From Chrysomallon squamiferum (lineage: Eukaryota > Mollusca > Gastropoda > Neomphalida > Peltospiridae), in NCBI GenBank assembly GCA_012295275.1, contig CM022671.1, forward strand, positions 20,887,822 through 20,951,821: DNA of 64,000 nt. Reading direction: 5' to 3'. Of this stretch, positions 28,683-42,322 are shown one piece after another. The notes beneath the pieces were generated by a model. It worked only from the letters and a program-made list of their open reading frames with translations, was not told the DNA's origin and ran no database searches. The translations under genes and the position numbers were made by a program. Each line of letters opens with the position of its first letter. The stretch's first letter is position 1.

Positions 28683-30604
28683 TAATCTGTTATTCTGCTA
28701 AAATTCTTTATCATAAACATGCATCAATTAAAAATTAATATCGATTTAATTAACAGTTTTCCTGAAGTTTGTTTGTTCTGTCGTGTATTCAGTCTGTTTT
28801 GAACACTCCTTGATTTTGTTTTCAACGAAAATTAAATACAGTACAGCGAGAGACAGCTACGTTTATATTGAAAACATAAAAAACAGTGGACAACAAATGA
28901 AAATTACAGCACAAAAGAATGTTTTCTGCATTCTGTTAAAATTAATAAGTTACGAATTGATTTTATTTTTTCTCAGTGCACCAGGAAATGCATTACTTCT
29001 ACAACGAATATCACAAAAGCTATTAGGTATTATTCTCAAGTGCGCATGACATATAAATATTTTTCATAACGTAATACTCATAAATCGCGTGTTAACTAGT
29101 GCAGATAAAAATATCCCCCGTTAATAATTAAACGTCAGTTATTATTAAATCATATCAGAAGACTATATTATTAAAGGAGTTGTTCTGTGGTAATTAGTCT
29201 CTTCGGGTCTTAGAATTGTAACTGTTGTCTTGTCAAATGAAAGAAAAAGAAATAACAATAACGCAACAAGCAGATCATGGATTTTATCTGAATAGTCTAT
29301 GATTCGTATATGTATAATACAAGTTTATTACAAATGTTTATTCTTTTGAAAATACTTCATATTCGACCAAGCCGACAGTTTATGCGTTAAAAGAAGATAG
29401 AAATAATTGAAGTGTAAGAATTTATCACACTTCTGTTCATTCTTTATTACTATCTTCGTGTACTAGAAACGAAAAGAAAGAGACTCCAACTGTTTTTAAG
29501 GCACCTAACACATCATAAATCGGTCAGAAAGTTAAATAAGTACACAACTCTGAACACATTCTAATATTTGCTGTGAAATGTAGAAGTTGTATATAAAAAA
29601 AAATATATATATATATTAAATCAAAAACCACTCATATATAATATATACGCGCGCTCTCTCATATATTTTGAAATAATCGATTCTTTTTATTGTTGTTTTT
29701 ATATTCTTTAAATTGAAACTCTTTTGATTTTTCAACAAGTTTTTTACCCTCTTTTCAGAAATCCAGAATCCGCCACGTTTCGTATTTGCGAAGTTTAAAA
29801 TGAATTAATACGATTCATATCGCCGATAAGAAAATTAATTAAAATAATTTCATTTTAACCAACATTGTTTTTCCACAGTCTTAATGGACTGCAAAAAAGG
29901 GCTATTAAATCTTTTCACAAACACCGTTCAAAATTAATTGACTTTTGAGAAATAAATCTTTTTTGGTGAAATCCATGATCGAAAAACGATCATGATGTTT
30001 GATTATGATAGCTGTAAGCAATATCCTGCGAATAAATTCTTGTGTAAATATGTATATATTTAACATGGTCTGAGAAACACTGATACTGCACTATCTTCAG
30101 AACAGCAACCGAACTAAGATTCAACACGAAAAACTAATTACGTTTTTTCGCATACTCTGGGGCATTCAGTGACGTATCAGATTAAACTGAATCATATTAA
30201 ACTGTAGACTTTACACAGTGTAGTCGGTATTTCTTTATTGCCTTAATAAATCAGAATTAGATTTTAATATGAGATACGGTATATATTTTGTTTAGAAGCT
30301 CGACTTGAAGAAATGTCAACTTCTTCCGAAGCATATGCGTTATTGCTGCTATTATAGAAAACATTTTTATACAAATAACTGGGTTTTAAATAAAAAATAA
30401 TTCTACAGAGAATATGTGTTGACTATGGTGGCTGGCTTAGATAAATACTTGATTACATTAATTTAACATGTATTACAAATTGTTGTATTTCCAATCACTT
30501 AATACTATTATGATACTCTAATAAATAGCAATACTTATATACGCTAAGTTATTACAGTTATATAGTCTTTCGATTCATTCTTGGATTTACTTCTTGTAAC
30601 TTGT

Positions 30605-32531
30605 GATTCGTAATGCAACACTTTATAAAATTTGATTTGTTGATGATTATAATTAAGACTGTATTCTAATATTATCTTATAAAATCATGTGACCAATACC
30701 ATTTTTTTTTTTTTTTTTTTTTTTTTGGCGCTTAATAATTTGCTTTTATGTAGGTACGTAAATACTTAATTACCGGACTTGATATCTGGTGTGACTCATA
30801 ATATGTAATTAATAAAATCTGAGGACAGACATGCAAAACTGGATAATCCAAATACTGTTAGTAAGGTCGAACAAGAAAACTTCAACTTCTTTAACTGAAA
30901 TAACTTATTTCGATATAGAATACAAATAAAATGGATACAGAACAAAGTTTATTCTGAATTTTGTTCTTCTAAAACTAAAGTATTATCAACAAAACTGAAA
31001 ATGCTGGGTGATCAAAAAGTTATTCTACATCGAGAAAATTTATTAAGAAACACAGAATAAATGGTTATCCAACCTTTATTCTGAATCTGGGTTCTTCTAA
31101 CTTGTTAAAACTGTCATGAGATGATGAAGACATTATTGCAACAGGTGATATTCGGGTCTCAGGGGTGTACTTTTTAATTGTTAATCGACTTCTGGGAGGA
31201 TATCTAAGTCTTTAACTCGGTTTCCGAAAGACAGCGTGTTTTATATGACACCCAAGACCCCTCTGTTACAAGAGCCACGACTTTGAGTTAAACTCTGGAG
31301 TACTGGTAAGAGATATTTATAGTCAGTTAAAGAATATTTTGTAAGGACTTCACGGTGTCTTTATATAATGTCTTTGGCGTACTAATATTAGTGAACATTT
31401 CAGCGCCATTTTGTGTTTATTGCAGTGTCATCTTTCGGAGTGGCTGTCTGTGAACAGTTAATTTTTAACGTCATAATTTAAATTTCGAATCAAGAATCAG
31501 ATTTAGACCTTCTTCTAAACTGGATACCGAGCCGATAGAATAATAATAAAAGTAACTTTTGTCCCACTAAATCACTTTTTATTACTTTGTAGAAAACTAA
31601 ATAAAAAGCGGAATGATGGTTTTATTCTTAATAAAATAGCAATAGTTAATATATGCTGTTACTGGCTGTCAACCGATGTACATTCAAATCGAATGAACAA
31701 ACTCTTAATTTTTGTATCTGCATTTATTACTTGAACAAAAATTAACGTGCTAATCAGAGCAAGCTGTTGTGAAGCACGTCATTTATTACAACAAGAACAT
31801 ATAGCTTTATAACATACTTTTCAACAGCCTTTAGATTTAATCTGTGAAAACTTGGGTTTGTCAGTAATTCTGACCATTCTAGGAGAATAGTCTTTAATAA
31901 CTGGTATATTAACGACAGTATTAACTTTACGTCAAGTGGAAAACAAACAACAGTTAACTGACTATTGTACAATGATACTGTTCTGCAGATAAGAACACAA
32001 ACAACTTCCCCTGTTTGATTTGATGACCTTGGTTATAAATGAAATAATACAGTAGATAAGTCGGCACATAGTAATGAGTGGTCTCACGGCCATTCCTAAT
32101 ATACATTATCTACATTGTTTGGGGTTCTTAGTGCACACATCTTCACAAAAGAGTGTGAGGCGCAATTACTAAGATATTTTTATTTAATTAATCACGTTTC
32201 AAAACCCGTCGCTCTAACTTAACAAAAATATTCTCTGAAATTACGTCAACTGACTCTGATATCATTAAATTCTGACGACTTCATTGTACCTTTTGTATCG
32301 TTCCAAAATATCTGCTTAGTCACTGAACAACTCAATTGTTCTTGTAAACTCGTTCAAATTCCGTTTATTTTCCCCTGATAAAGAATAAAAGTTGCTTTTC
32401 CCAACAGTTTCCATAATTATACAGAATAGCATTTTATAGATCTGAATTAATTCTATATTAATTTAGCTAACCGTCTGGTCTTGAAGAAACTCCCCCTGTA
32501 GTTAACTAACTTTTCAGTGCTCCCTTTGAAC
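30605..32531. repeat. 1.93 kb tandem duplication, copy 1
   Basis: This begins GATTCGTAATGCAACACT and runs to CTCCCTTTGAAC, where copy 2 starts immediately with the same 20 bases. It is unique-looking AT-rich sequence apart from a poly-T run near 30702-30726 that is interrupted in copy 2. A 72-codon minus-strand frame (31754-31972) recurs unchanged in copy 2, but it has no sign of coding function and is explained by the duplication. The copy sits inside intron 2 of the nested gene. Confidence 0.95.
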
Positions 32532-34479
32532 GATTCGTAATGCAACACTTTATAAAATTTGATTTGTTGATGATTATAATTTAGACTGTATTCTAATATT
32601 ATCTTTTAAAATCCTGTGACCAATACCTTCTTTTTTTTCTCTTTTTTTGGCGCTTAATAATTTGCTTTTATGTAGGTACGTAAATACTTAATTACCGGAC
32701 TTGATATCTGGTCTGACTCACAATATGTAATTAATAAAATCTGAGGACAGACATGCAAAACTGGATAATCCAAATACTGTTAGTAAGGTCGAACAAGAAA
32801 ACTTCAACTTCTTTAACTGAAATAACTTATTTCGATATAGAATACAAATAAAATGGATACAGAACAAAGTTTATTCTGAATTTTGTTCTTCTAAAACTAA
32901 AGTATTATCAACAAAACTGAAAATGCTGGGTGATCAAAAAGTTATTCTACATCGAGAAAATGTATTAAGAAACACAGAATAAATAGTTATCCAACCTTTA
33001 TTCTGAATCTGGGTTCTTCTAACTTGTTAAAACTGTCATGAGATGATGAAGACATTATTGCAACAGGTGATATTCGGGTCTCAGGGGTGTACTTTTTAAT
33101 TTTTAATCGACTTCTGGGAGGATATCTAAGTCTTTAACTCGGTTTCCGAAAGACAGCGTGTTTTTTATGACACCCAAGACCCCTCTGTTACAAGAGCCAC
33201 GACTTTGAGTTAAACTCTGGAGTACTGGTAAGAGATATTTATAGTCAGTTAAAGAATATTTTGTAAGGACTTCACGGTGTCTTTATATAATGTCTTTGGC
33301 GTACTAATATTAGTGAACATTTCAGCGCCATTTTGTGTTTATTGCAGTGTCATCTTTCGGAGTGGCTGTCTGTGAACAGTTAATCTTTAACGTCATAATT
33401 TAAATTTCGAATCAAGAATCAGATTTAGACCTTCTTCTAAACTGGATACCGAGCCAATAGAATAATAATAAAAGTAACTTTTGTCCCACTAAATCACTTT
33501 TTATTACTTTGTAGAAAACTAAATAAAAAGTGGAATGATGGTTTTATGCTTAATAAAATAGCAATAGTTAATATATGCTGTTACTGACTGTCAACCGATG
33601 TACATTCAGATCGAATGAACAAACTCTTAATTTTTGTATCTGCATTTATTACTTGAACTTGAACAAAAATTAACGTGCTAATCAGAGCAAGCTGTTGTGA
33701 AGCACGTCATTTATTACAACAAGAACATATAGCTTTATAACATACTTTTCAACAGCCTTTAGATTTAATCTGTGAAAACTTGGGTTTGTCAGTAATTCTG
33801 ACCATTCTAGGAGAATAGTCTTTAATAACTGGTATATTAACGACAGTATTAACTTTACGTCAAGTGGAAAACAAACAACAGTTAACTGACTATTGTACAA
33901 TGATACTGTTCTGCAGATAAGAACACAAACAACTTCCCCTGTTTGATTTGATGACCTTGGTTATAAATGAAATAATACAGTAGATAAGTCGGCACATAGT
34001 AATGAGTGGTCTCACGGCCATTCCTAATATACATTATCTACATTGTTTGGGGTTCTTAGTGCACACATCTTCACAAAAGAGTGTGAGGCGCAATTACTAA
34101 GATATTTTTATTTAATTAATCACGTTTCAAAACCCGTCGCTCTAACTTAACAAAAATATTCTCTGAAATTACGTCAATTGACTCTGATATCATTAAATTC
34201 TGTCGACTTCATTGTACCTTTTGTATCGTTCCAAAATATCTGCTTCGTCACTGAACAACTCAATTGTTCAATGCTTAACGTTAATCTTGTAAACTCGTTC
34301 AAATTCCGTTTATTTTCCCCTGATAAAGAATAAAAGTTGCTTTTCCCAAACAGTTTCCATAATTATACAGAATAGCATTTTATAGATCTGAATTAATTCT
34401 ATATTAATTTAGCTAACCGTCTGATCTTGAAGAAACTCCCCCTGTAGTTAAGTAACTTTTCAGTGCTCCCTTTGAACGA
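32532..34479. repeat. 1.93 kb tandem duplication, copy 2
   Basis: Direct head-to-tail copy of 30605-32531, differing by scattered substitutions and a few small indels: an extra ACTTGA-type hexamer near 33656, about 17 extra bases near 34270 and a different poly-T tract. The copy ends in CTCCCTTTGAACGATT before unique sequence, so the junction shares only a GATT microhomology. Near-identity implies a recent event. Confidence 0.95.
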
Positions 34480-34809
34480 TTTCCCATTCCAGTCTGCGCC
34501 ATATTTCTGATTTATAATAAAAAAGAACCATGTGCTTTCCCACCGATGAGTTTGCAGTTAAGTTAGAAGAAAAAAAATGTGGAGTTGTGTACACGAACAT
34601 ACTTGAGTAAATATCCATATAAACCTAGGTGTTAAATGAAAGACGAATGGAGATTTCTGTCGGCAATTAAGTCTATAAACATAAACAAGTGTCGACTGTA
34701 AATTTTGGTTTCAACGTACTTTTAAAGACACTGATATTTTAATTGAGATAAAGTGGCAAATTGGATGACATATAGATTTCACACAGGAGGCCGCTTTTCG
34801 CGTTGTTAC

Positions 34810-34990
34810 CTATAACAGTGAAAAAGCACAATCTCCAAGTCTAGACATCTAATATATTGATTGTCGTTAGAAGCGAAACAAGGATTTACCGCTTCCGAAG
34901 CACTAAAATTAGGTGCGAGATAGTTACTTATACATTGTTTAAAGTCTTCGCCAAGATCAGGAGTCAATAGTCGAGTTTGTAATTGATAAA
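34810..34990 (-). CDS. Nested secreted six-Cys protein, exon 2
   Basis: This is a 181-base internal exon on the minus strand with both splice sites visible: acceptor CCTGTCTCTTTCACAG (AG at 34992-34991) and donor ATAG|GTAACA (GT at 34809-34808). Two leading bases complete a G|TT valine with exon 1, and two trailing bases (AG) pass to exon 3, so the phases are 1 in and 2 out. It encodes residues 54-114 and supplies four of the six cysteines (73, 91, 102, 112) in a sequence that looks helical, with motifs such as GEDFKQCISNYL and RCLDLEIVLFHC. No known domain is recognised. The agreement of frame, phases and splice sites across three exons is the main evidence. Confidence 0.6.
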
Positions 34991-35097
34991 CTGTGAAAGA
35001 GACAGGATAATGCACTGTATATAAGGATTATTTTAATCACCCGTGTTACGTTAATGAATGTGTGTATACCTGTTTGTCTGTCTGCCTATATACTTAC

Positions 35098-35373
<276 letters not shown>

Positions 35374-35745
35374 AAGAAATAAACAAAAAATAATCTGTAA
35401 TATTTACACAGGAAATTACTTTTTTTTTTTTTTTTTTTGCATTTAACGATTGGTAAATACTCCGGTAATGTAACTATTGTTTGCTAAAAGCGTCAGAAAG
35501 AAGTGAAAAAAAAAACATATAAGTAATCGTTTCTTCGTATGTCGCACTTCCATAAATTTAATGTCAACCAGAGTGTATATTTTATATTGCCCTACAGACA
35601 TATGATATGGAAATGCTTTCAGTTTGGTTTCCGCTGCTTAATGCATGAAAATCCAAAGTAATCTTAAAGAGTTGAAACTACATAATTAAAACGGATGTAC
35701 ACTAACATCTGAACCGGCTCCTTTTATTCTTCATATTTATTTTAC

Positions 35746-35905
35746 CCATCATCAGAAAATAAAATGTCGGATCATTTATCGACATGGTAACACATGTAGT
35801 TATGTCATCGATCTCTCGCTTCGGGATGTCAGTTAATAGCTGTTTTGATGCACCACTGTTAAAGCCACTGACACAGAAAATTGATAGTAATAAATGTGAA
35901 CACAT
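35746..35905 (-). CDS. Nested secreted six-Cys protein, exon 1 (start and signal peptide)
   Basis: The ATG at 35905 is the first after an in-frame TGA and has G at -3. The first 20 residues (MCSHLLLSIFCVSGFNSGAS) form a typical signal peptide, with a hydrophobic LLLSIFCV core and small residues before a likely cut at GAS/KQ. The mature N-terminus carries the first cysteine (38). The exon ends at a GTAAAA donor (35745-35740) after one base of a codon (phase 1), which matches exon 2. Joined to exons 2 and 3, the product is 228 residues with cysteines at 38, 73, 91, 102, 112 and 176 after the signal. The protein is likely secreted through the ER. Its function is unknown. Confidence 0.6.
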
Positions 35906-36168
35906 TACACATAACCTATGTGAGCTATTAGTATTTATTCATCCAACTGTTTATGTTTTTGTGCTACAGGTTTAATGTATTCGATGAATTTTATTCTTGT
36001 TTCATTTTATTGACAAAGATACGTGTGCGTGTGGTTATTTTTCGTACACTTTTATTGACTCGCAATAACTTTTTAATTTTCCTGCACATACAAACCAGTA
36101 AATTGTCCAACAAAATGAAATTATTCCAGGAAATTTTGATTTCCATACCCACATATTCACAAATACAG

Positions 36169-36171
<3 letters not shown>

Positions 36172-36229
<58 letters not shown>

Positions 36230-36256
36230 ACACACACACACACACACACACACACA
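36172..36256. repeat. (CA)n microsatellite
   Basis: About 85 bases of CA with two one-base interruptions. Frames on both strands (poly-HT, poly-CV) are artefacts. Confidence 0.95.
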
Positions 36257-36337
36257 GGCCTATATACATTAACACGCATGATTATCTGCTGATAACACCA
36301 GCTCTGTGCAGTAAGCTTACGTTTTATGTGATTAATA

Positions 36338-37395
36338 TATCTATATCTGTATCTGTATCTGTATCTGTGTCTGTATCTGTATCTGTATCTGTATCTGTAT
36401 CTGTATCTGTATCTCTATGATTTACTGTGTCTGTATCTGTATATATCTGTGTCTGTATCTGGATCTGTATCTGTATCTGTATCTGTATCTGTATCTGTAT
36501 CTGTATCTGTATCTGTATCTGTATCTCTATGATTTACTGTGTCTGTATCTGTATCTATCTGTGTCTGTATCTGTATCTGTATCTGTATCTGTATCTATAT
36601 CTGTATCTGTATCTGTATCTCTATGATTTACTGTGTCTGTACCTGTATCTATCTGTGTCTGTATCTGTATCTGTATCTGTATCTGTATCTATATCTGTAT
36701 CTGTATCTGTATCTCTATGATTTACTGTGTCTGTATCTGTATCTATCTGTGTCTGTGTCTGTACCTGTATCTGTATCTGTATCTATCTGTGTCTGTATCT
36801 GTATCTGTATCTGTATCTCTATGATTTACTGTGTCTGTATCTGTATATATCTGTGTCTGTATCTGTATCTGTATCTGTATCTGTATCTGTATCTGTATCT
36901 GTATCTGTATCTGTATCTGTATCTGTATCTCTATGATTTACTGTGTCTGTACCTGTATCTATCTGTGTCTGTATCTGTATCTGTATCTGTATCTGTATCT
37001 GTATCTGTATCTGTATCTCTATGATTTACTGTGTCTGTATCTGTATATATCTGTGTCTGTATCTGTATCTGTATCTGTATCTGTATCTGTATCTGTATCT
37101 GTATCTCTATGATTTACTGTGTCTGTATCTGTATATATCTGTGTCTGTATCTGGATCTGTATCTGTGTCCATCTGTGTCTGTATCTGTATCTATTTGTAT
37201 CTGTATCTATCTGTGTCTGTGTCTGTATCTGTATCTATCTGTATATGTATCTGTATCTGTTTCTGTATCTGTATCTATTTGTACCTGTATCTATCTGTGT
37301 CTGTATCTGTATTTATCTGTATCTGTATCTGTATCTGCATCTGTATCTGTGTCTGTGTCTGTATCTTTATCTATATCTATATCTATATCTATATC
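36338..37395. repeat. TATCTG hexanucleotide higher-order satellite
   Basis: About 1.05 kb is built from TATCTG (CTGTAT) hexamers. Eight copies of an interrupting block, CTATGATTTACTGTGTCTG, have their ATGATTT at 36417, 36529, 36623, 36717, 36821, 36933, 37021 and 37109. Spacings of 112, 94, 94, 104, 112, 88 and 88 bp show a higher-order unit that varies mostly by whole hexamers. The 3' end drifts into TATCTA. Long poly-(VS), poly-(CI) and poly-(YL) frames are translated repeat, not proteins. Confidence 0.95.
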
Positions 37396-37615
37396 AATAA
37401 AAAATCTATAATTATTTAACTCATCCTAAATGGAGCGGAATTATAATTGTAATCTTTGATTCTTTATGCGACAGCAAACGCAAGTAACAGTACACATTAA
37501 CCACCGTTACTTTATTATATATACGTGTATATATTTAATTAAGAAATCTTTACATAACTCATACTCACCTACTCCACACATGCACACAAACTCAACAAAA
37601 ACCTATAAATGTATG

Positions 37616-37618
<3 letters not shown>

Positions 37619-37694
<76 letters not shown>
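37619..37694. repeat. (TTA)n microsatellite
   Basis: About 25 perfect TTA units. The poly-L frame is an artefact. Confidence 0.95.
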
Positions 37695-38367
37695 CGACTA
37701 AGTATCTAAATCTTGGTTCCAGTATGTTTAAAACTGATTATTAATTTCGATAAGGTTAAATGGTTCAATGGCATGCTTGGGTTTGATGATAAAATGAAGA
37801 CAAAAGAGGAAACATGTTTGAAGTTGAGAAGCTGACGGAAAAAGTACATAATCGGAGTAGCTTTCGTGATGTATATCAGTGACAGTCTTGATAAACTTAG
37901 TCAAATAAGATCACAGAGATTTTCTAAAACAGAACATGTAAAAATATCTGATTGTGTATTAACATATCTCCATTACTGACAACGAACGGTATGCCATGTA
38001 TGTAACTTATAAAAGCCAGTTTCTCACTTTACTAATAATTGTGCAGTCACGTTTCCATTTCATTGCACTTATGCATTAAATGAAATATTGATACTACGCC
38101 ATTGTATCAAATTATCCGAAACTGATGTGTCGAGATAATAGAAATGATATTATTTTATCTCGAACATGCCATTCGGAAATACTCGGAAATCATTGGAAGT
38201 ATTAGTTTACGGTTGTTAAGACACATACAGAGAGTATTTCACGGGGATCTGTCTCGTGGCTGGAAGCTAAATGTGATTCGATAAATTTGCACTTCGCCCA
38301 TTGTTGACTTATTGTCCGAAAATCGTAAAGTATTGCTTCCGGCATCTTCATGGTAGTTTCTAGCTTT

Positions 38368-38370
<3 letters not shown>

Positions 38371-38402
<32 letters not shown>
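38371..38402. repeat. Poly-A tract
   Basis: About 32 bases of A after a segment with somewhat more CG (38240-38340). Possibly the tail of an unrecognised retroposon. Confidence 0.8.
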
Positions 38403-38404
<2 letters not shown>

Positions 38405-39597
38405 GTAGAAAAGAAATCTGAAAGCTGTATTGGCTTCTTTGTTTTGATTATTGTTTGAATTCTGCAGATAACCATTAGCATAAATAGTTTTTGTTTCTGT
38501 AGTTGTTCTGTTCATTTTATTTTAAAACAGTTTTGGTATTAAATAAATCCTTTATCTATCTAAATATTTTATATACCGAGTGTTAACTAAACATCTGCTT
38601 AATAATTATACGTAAGTTGTTGCTTTTTGTTGGGTTTTTAAATACATTTTGTACTAACACTCTATATTAATGATTTAATTACTCTAAAAATGATTTAATT
38701 TTGTAAATATAAAAAAAACTTATTATTTTTTGGTAATCTCTCAAACTGAACTAAACTCAGAACACTACTGGTACAAAAAGATTATTTAAATCTTTTTTAT
38801 AAACCATTGTAAAGTTGCTCTTTGCAAGAGAAGGAAGAAAAAAAGCTAGATTCCCTTGCGACGAAACAGGATTTGAAACACAAATGAGGCTACAACGCAT
38901 CTTTAAACTGGTTTCCCTGGGCGAAACTTAAATCTCTTTCTACTTAATTCCTGATTAATAACAGAAAAATCTTTGACGGTCTTTAGAACGACCTAATTTT
39001 CTACTTTTCAGTGCATGTAGCGTCACTGGTAATTCTGTCTGATGAGTTACGCGTCGGTCCATCCTTAGATCTGGTTATTTTACAGAAACTCTGAAGAGAA
39101 TTTTCCGCTGATAATACCGTTTATCCGTCCTGCTTTGGCATAGAAAAACACTATTAATAGCGTCTAATCTAAGACGATTATTTTGTGTGGATGCCTTAGA
39201 AAATTTGAATTTTTATTAGCAGTTTGACGTCCAGTTCACTAAGAAGGAAATCACCTCATCTTCTTGATGTTTAATTTGATTCAGTGCATATTTATAAAAC
39301 GTATTAGATTTGGTGACAGTTATGTTGATTTTTATTCCATCTTTAAACCCGTTTGACGCTGCAGATGCATCATGGATATTTTAGGCATTTATTTCTAGTA
39401 CACTAAGTTAATACGTGTATTATTAGATGCTGTTTATGAATGAATAATATTTTTTAACTACAACTAAATATATTTTAATATAAACTTGTAAAAATCTGAT
39501 ATACGTTTTTATGACAGTGTAAAAATGTACTGTTATTATTCGGCAACAAACTATCTTTTGTACATATGAATCAAGTAGAGACCTAAACAGTCTGATA

Positions 39598-39669
39598 GGA
39601 TCTCCCAGAAGAATTGAACCTGTGAATAACGCTCTTCCTGTTATCATTCTACCACAAATCTGTAGCTTT
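39598..39669 (-). repeat. tRNA-Gly-like pseudogene or SINE head
   Basis: On the minus strand, GTGGTAGAAT (39655-39646) matches the A-box region of tRNA-Gly, and GGTTCAATTC (39620-39611) matches the B box. The 35-base spacing from the start of the first block to the second equals that of real tRNA-Gly. The acceptor and T-arm stems are not complementary and the anticodon arm is degraded, so it is not a functional tRNA. It directly abuts a (CT)n array. Octopus genomes are known to carry tRNA-derived SINEs, so a SINE head is the likeliest origin. Confidence 0.5.
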
Positions 39670-39672
39670 CAC

Positions 39673-39774
<102 letters not shown>

Positions 39775-39990
39775 ATTATTATACAAAGCCATTTAGTTTT
39801 AATTATTTACACTCAGTACTGATGGAAGGCTTGAATATCCATATAATGATCATAGTCACACGTAGGTTATAAATCTGTATTGTTATATTAATATAAAGTA
39901 ATAAAGAGTAATCAGTTTCCACATGGAGTTGAATAGACACGATCAATATCTTTTATTGTCCTTTCCACAGCCAAGTATGGAATATATTTA

Positions 39991-40260
39991 TTATAGTAGT
40001 AGTAGTAGTAGTAGTAGACGTAGTAGTAGAAGTAGTAGCAGCAGTAGTAGATGTAGACGTAGAAGTAGTAGTAGTAGTAGTAGTAGTAACAATACAAGAA
40101 CTAGCAGTAGTCGTAGTAATACAAGAACTAGCAGCAGTTGTAGTAGTAGTAGCAGCAATATTAAAAGAACCAGTACTGCTGCTGTTGCTGCAGTTGTTAA
40201 TGCTACTTCTACTAATGTTACTACTACCACCACTATTATTATTATTTTGCTGTTGTTATT
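39991..40260. repeat. Degenerate (AGT)n/(AGC)n trinucleotide region
   Basis: AGT repeats with AGA and AGC interruptions, including two near-copies of the block CAAGAACTAGCAG, pass into GCT/ATT units. Serine-rich and leucine-rich frames here are compositional. A more decayed region of the same kind lies at 40586-40860. Confidence 0.85.
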
Positions 40261-42123
40261 ATTATTTAAAATAAAATAAAATAAACGTATTTGTTGGTCT
40301 AGTAATATAAGTATCACACATTTTACTTTAATCTGAACAACAAGCATTTTTCACTGATAATTTGTCTTAACTTCGCCTTAACCTCGTTACCATGGAAATA
40401 TATGCAAAGAACAATGGGAAAACAGCGTTTTCTGACTGACAGTATTAATTAATTTCCATTGTGCTAGATATGAAAGAGGCAGATAGTAATACATTATCGG
40501 AAATCACTTAACTAGGTCTGCTTAGTAGAGATAAAGAAAATCTTAATACTGTGAATATTCCTAGGTCCGCGTTCTTCTGCTGTGTCTATGTCTTAGTAGA
40601 AGTAAAAGCAATAAAAGTAACAGCCGAAGTTGTTATAACATTAGTAGTCGTTTTATGGTAGAGCAGAAGTAAAAGTAGTAACTCTTGTTGTTGTAATAGT
40701 AGTAGCATGTCTACATGTAATGGAGTAGAAGCAGTAGTAGTTGCAGTAGCGTTGTTGTTGTAATAACAGTAGTAATTATATAATAGAAAAGAAGTAGTTG
40801 TAGTTGTAATTGTAGATGCAGCAATAGCAGCAGTAAAAGCAATAACAGGAGACAAAATTCTTATTTTCATTTTAAAACTATTCTAGAAGAATTCAGTTAT
40901 TTTGTTTTCGTTCTGGTGTTTTCTACATATCAGTTTCTGCAGCAGTCTCTCCCAGCAGGTTGTTTTAAAGCACCGCATCGGGCTTTGTTAGAGTCCGATA
41001 CACATTAGACTATAATAGTCATCTGGGTATTCATTGGTCGTTATTTCATTAAGTATTATTTACCTTCTTCATTGAAAACCGGAACCGGAATGCGTTTTCC
41101 CCATGGCTATGCACTGTGAGAAAAGTCGTACAAAGTTAATTAATTTACTCTGATTATTTCCCGTCGTAAATTACAGTATAAAAATAAATTAATCTGCGAA
41201 TTGCTTCAGTGATTAGTAACAATATGTTGTGCCAGCGCATTATGTGCAATCCAGCGTTTCATTGAATTTCCTTTTTAGATAATAATAGAAAACATCAAGC
41301 GTTCGTATCGAAAGAGCGTTGTATATACAACGACAACTCCACTTATTTTAATATTAACGGCTGTTAGATATGTCTGTCGTACATATTCTTATATAATGAC
41401 GACGAGAGAGAGAGAGAGTGAGAGAAAAAAAAATCACTCCCTCAATTCCATCGACTACTTTTATTAACACCGTAACTTAGATCATATAGTAACTCGCAAA
41501 CAGTAAAAAAAAAAGTATATAACACAGTGTTTGAAGTTGTGGCTGGAATGGGAAATAAAACAGTGAATGATAATAATTTTGTTCAGGAAATAAAATTTTG
41601 TTTTAAGTTTCTTGTAATGGTTGATTAATCCCATATATTTCCAAATTACTATATCATAACTATAAACACGTATTCAAATATGTGTTCACACAAACACACA
41701 CACCAACAGACACTGATACACGCAGATAGAAAGAGAAAGAGAGAAAGAGAGAGACAATGATTGTGTAATGGCAGCTACAAATTCAAAATAAAATGTACAG
41801 GCAAAAAGAAAGTTTCCCCTATCTAAGAATACAGTTTTCTCCAAACTAATTAATTCTTTTATAACACATGTGAATAGAACATAAAACGTGAAATTACACA
41901 GTATGAAGATTATTACTAGAAGCAATTTAACAACAACAACAAAAAAATCTACGGACTTACGCATTAACATTTAATCTATTACTTTATTTTATAGTCTGGT
42001 GCAGTGAAGGTGATGATAACAAGAAAACAAAAAAACACAAAAAGTTGAAGAAACAAAAAGAAAATAAAACCTCCATAAACTGAAACATAAACAAGATATC
42101 TATTCTGTTATTTTATTTCATCC

Positions 42124-42322
42124 CGTCACGTAATAAACACGATGACGGTCGGGTCTTGATTTTTAAATCGCGGGTCTTAGCTGGTTTTATTTTCCATTGT
42201 ACGGCGCGTTTGAAACTAAATCATTTTCGATTTTTAGAGTCGATTCGGTAATTTCAGTGGGTGACGTGTAATTCAGTGTCAACATGTCTAATTCGTTTTA
42301 AATCTCTCCGTCTCGTGACGTC
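42124..42322. promoter_or_regulatory. CG-richer segment with three CRE-like TGACG sites
   Basis: Within 200 bp are CGTCACGTAA (from 42124), GTGACGTG (42261-42268) and GTGACGTC (42315-42322), in a stretch with visibly more CG than its surroundings. No coding frame or donor is evident. A candidate enhancer or alternative promoter within the proposed first intron; inferred from motif clustering only. Confidence 0.3.

Noticed and set aside
31754-33900. Identical 72-codon frames at 31754-31972 and 33682-33900 as paralogous genes
   Set aside because: They repeat only because the whole 1.93 kb unit is duplicated; AT-rich composition, no splice or signal features.
36339-37419. Up to 161-codon VSVSVS/CICICI/YLYLYL frames
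   Set aside because: Translated hexanucleotide satellite; all frames stay open by composition.
39598-39669. Functional tRNA-Gly gene
   Set aside because: Acceptor and T stems do not pair and the anticodon arm is degraded.
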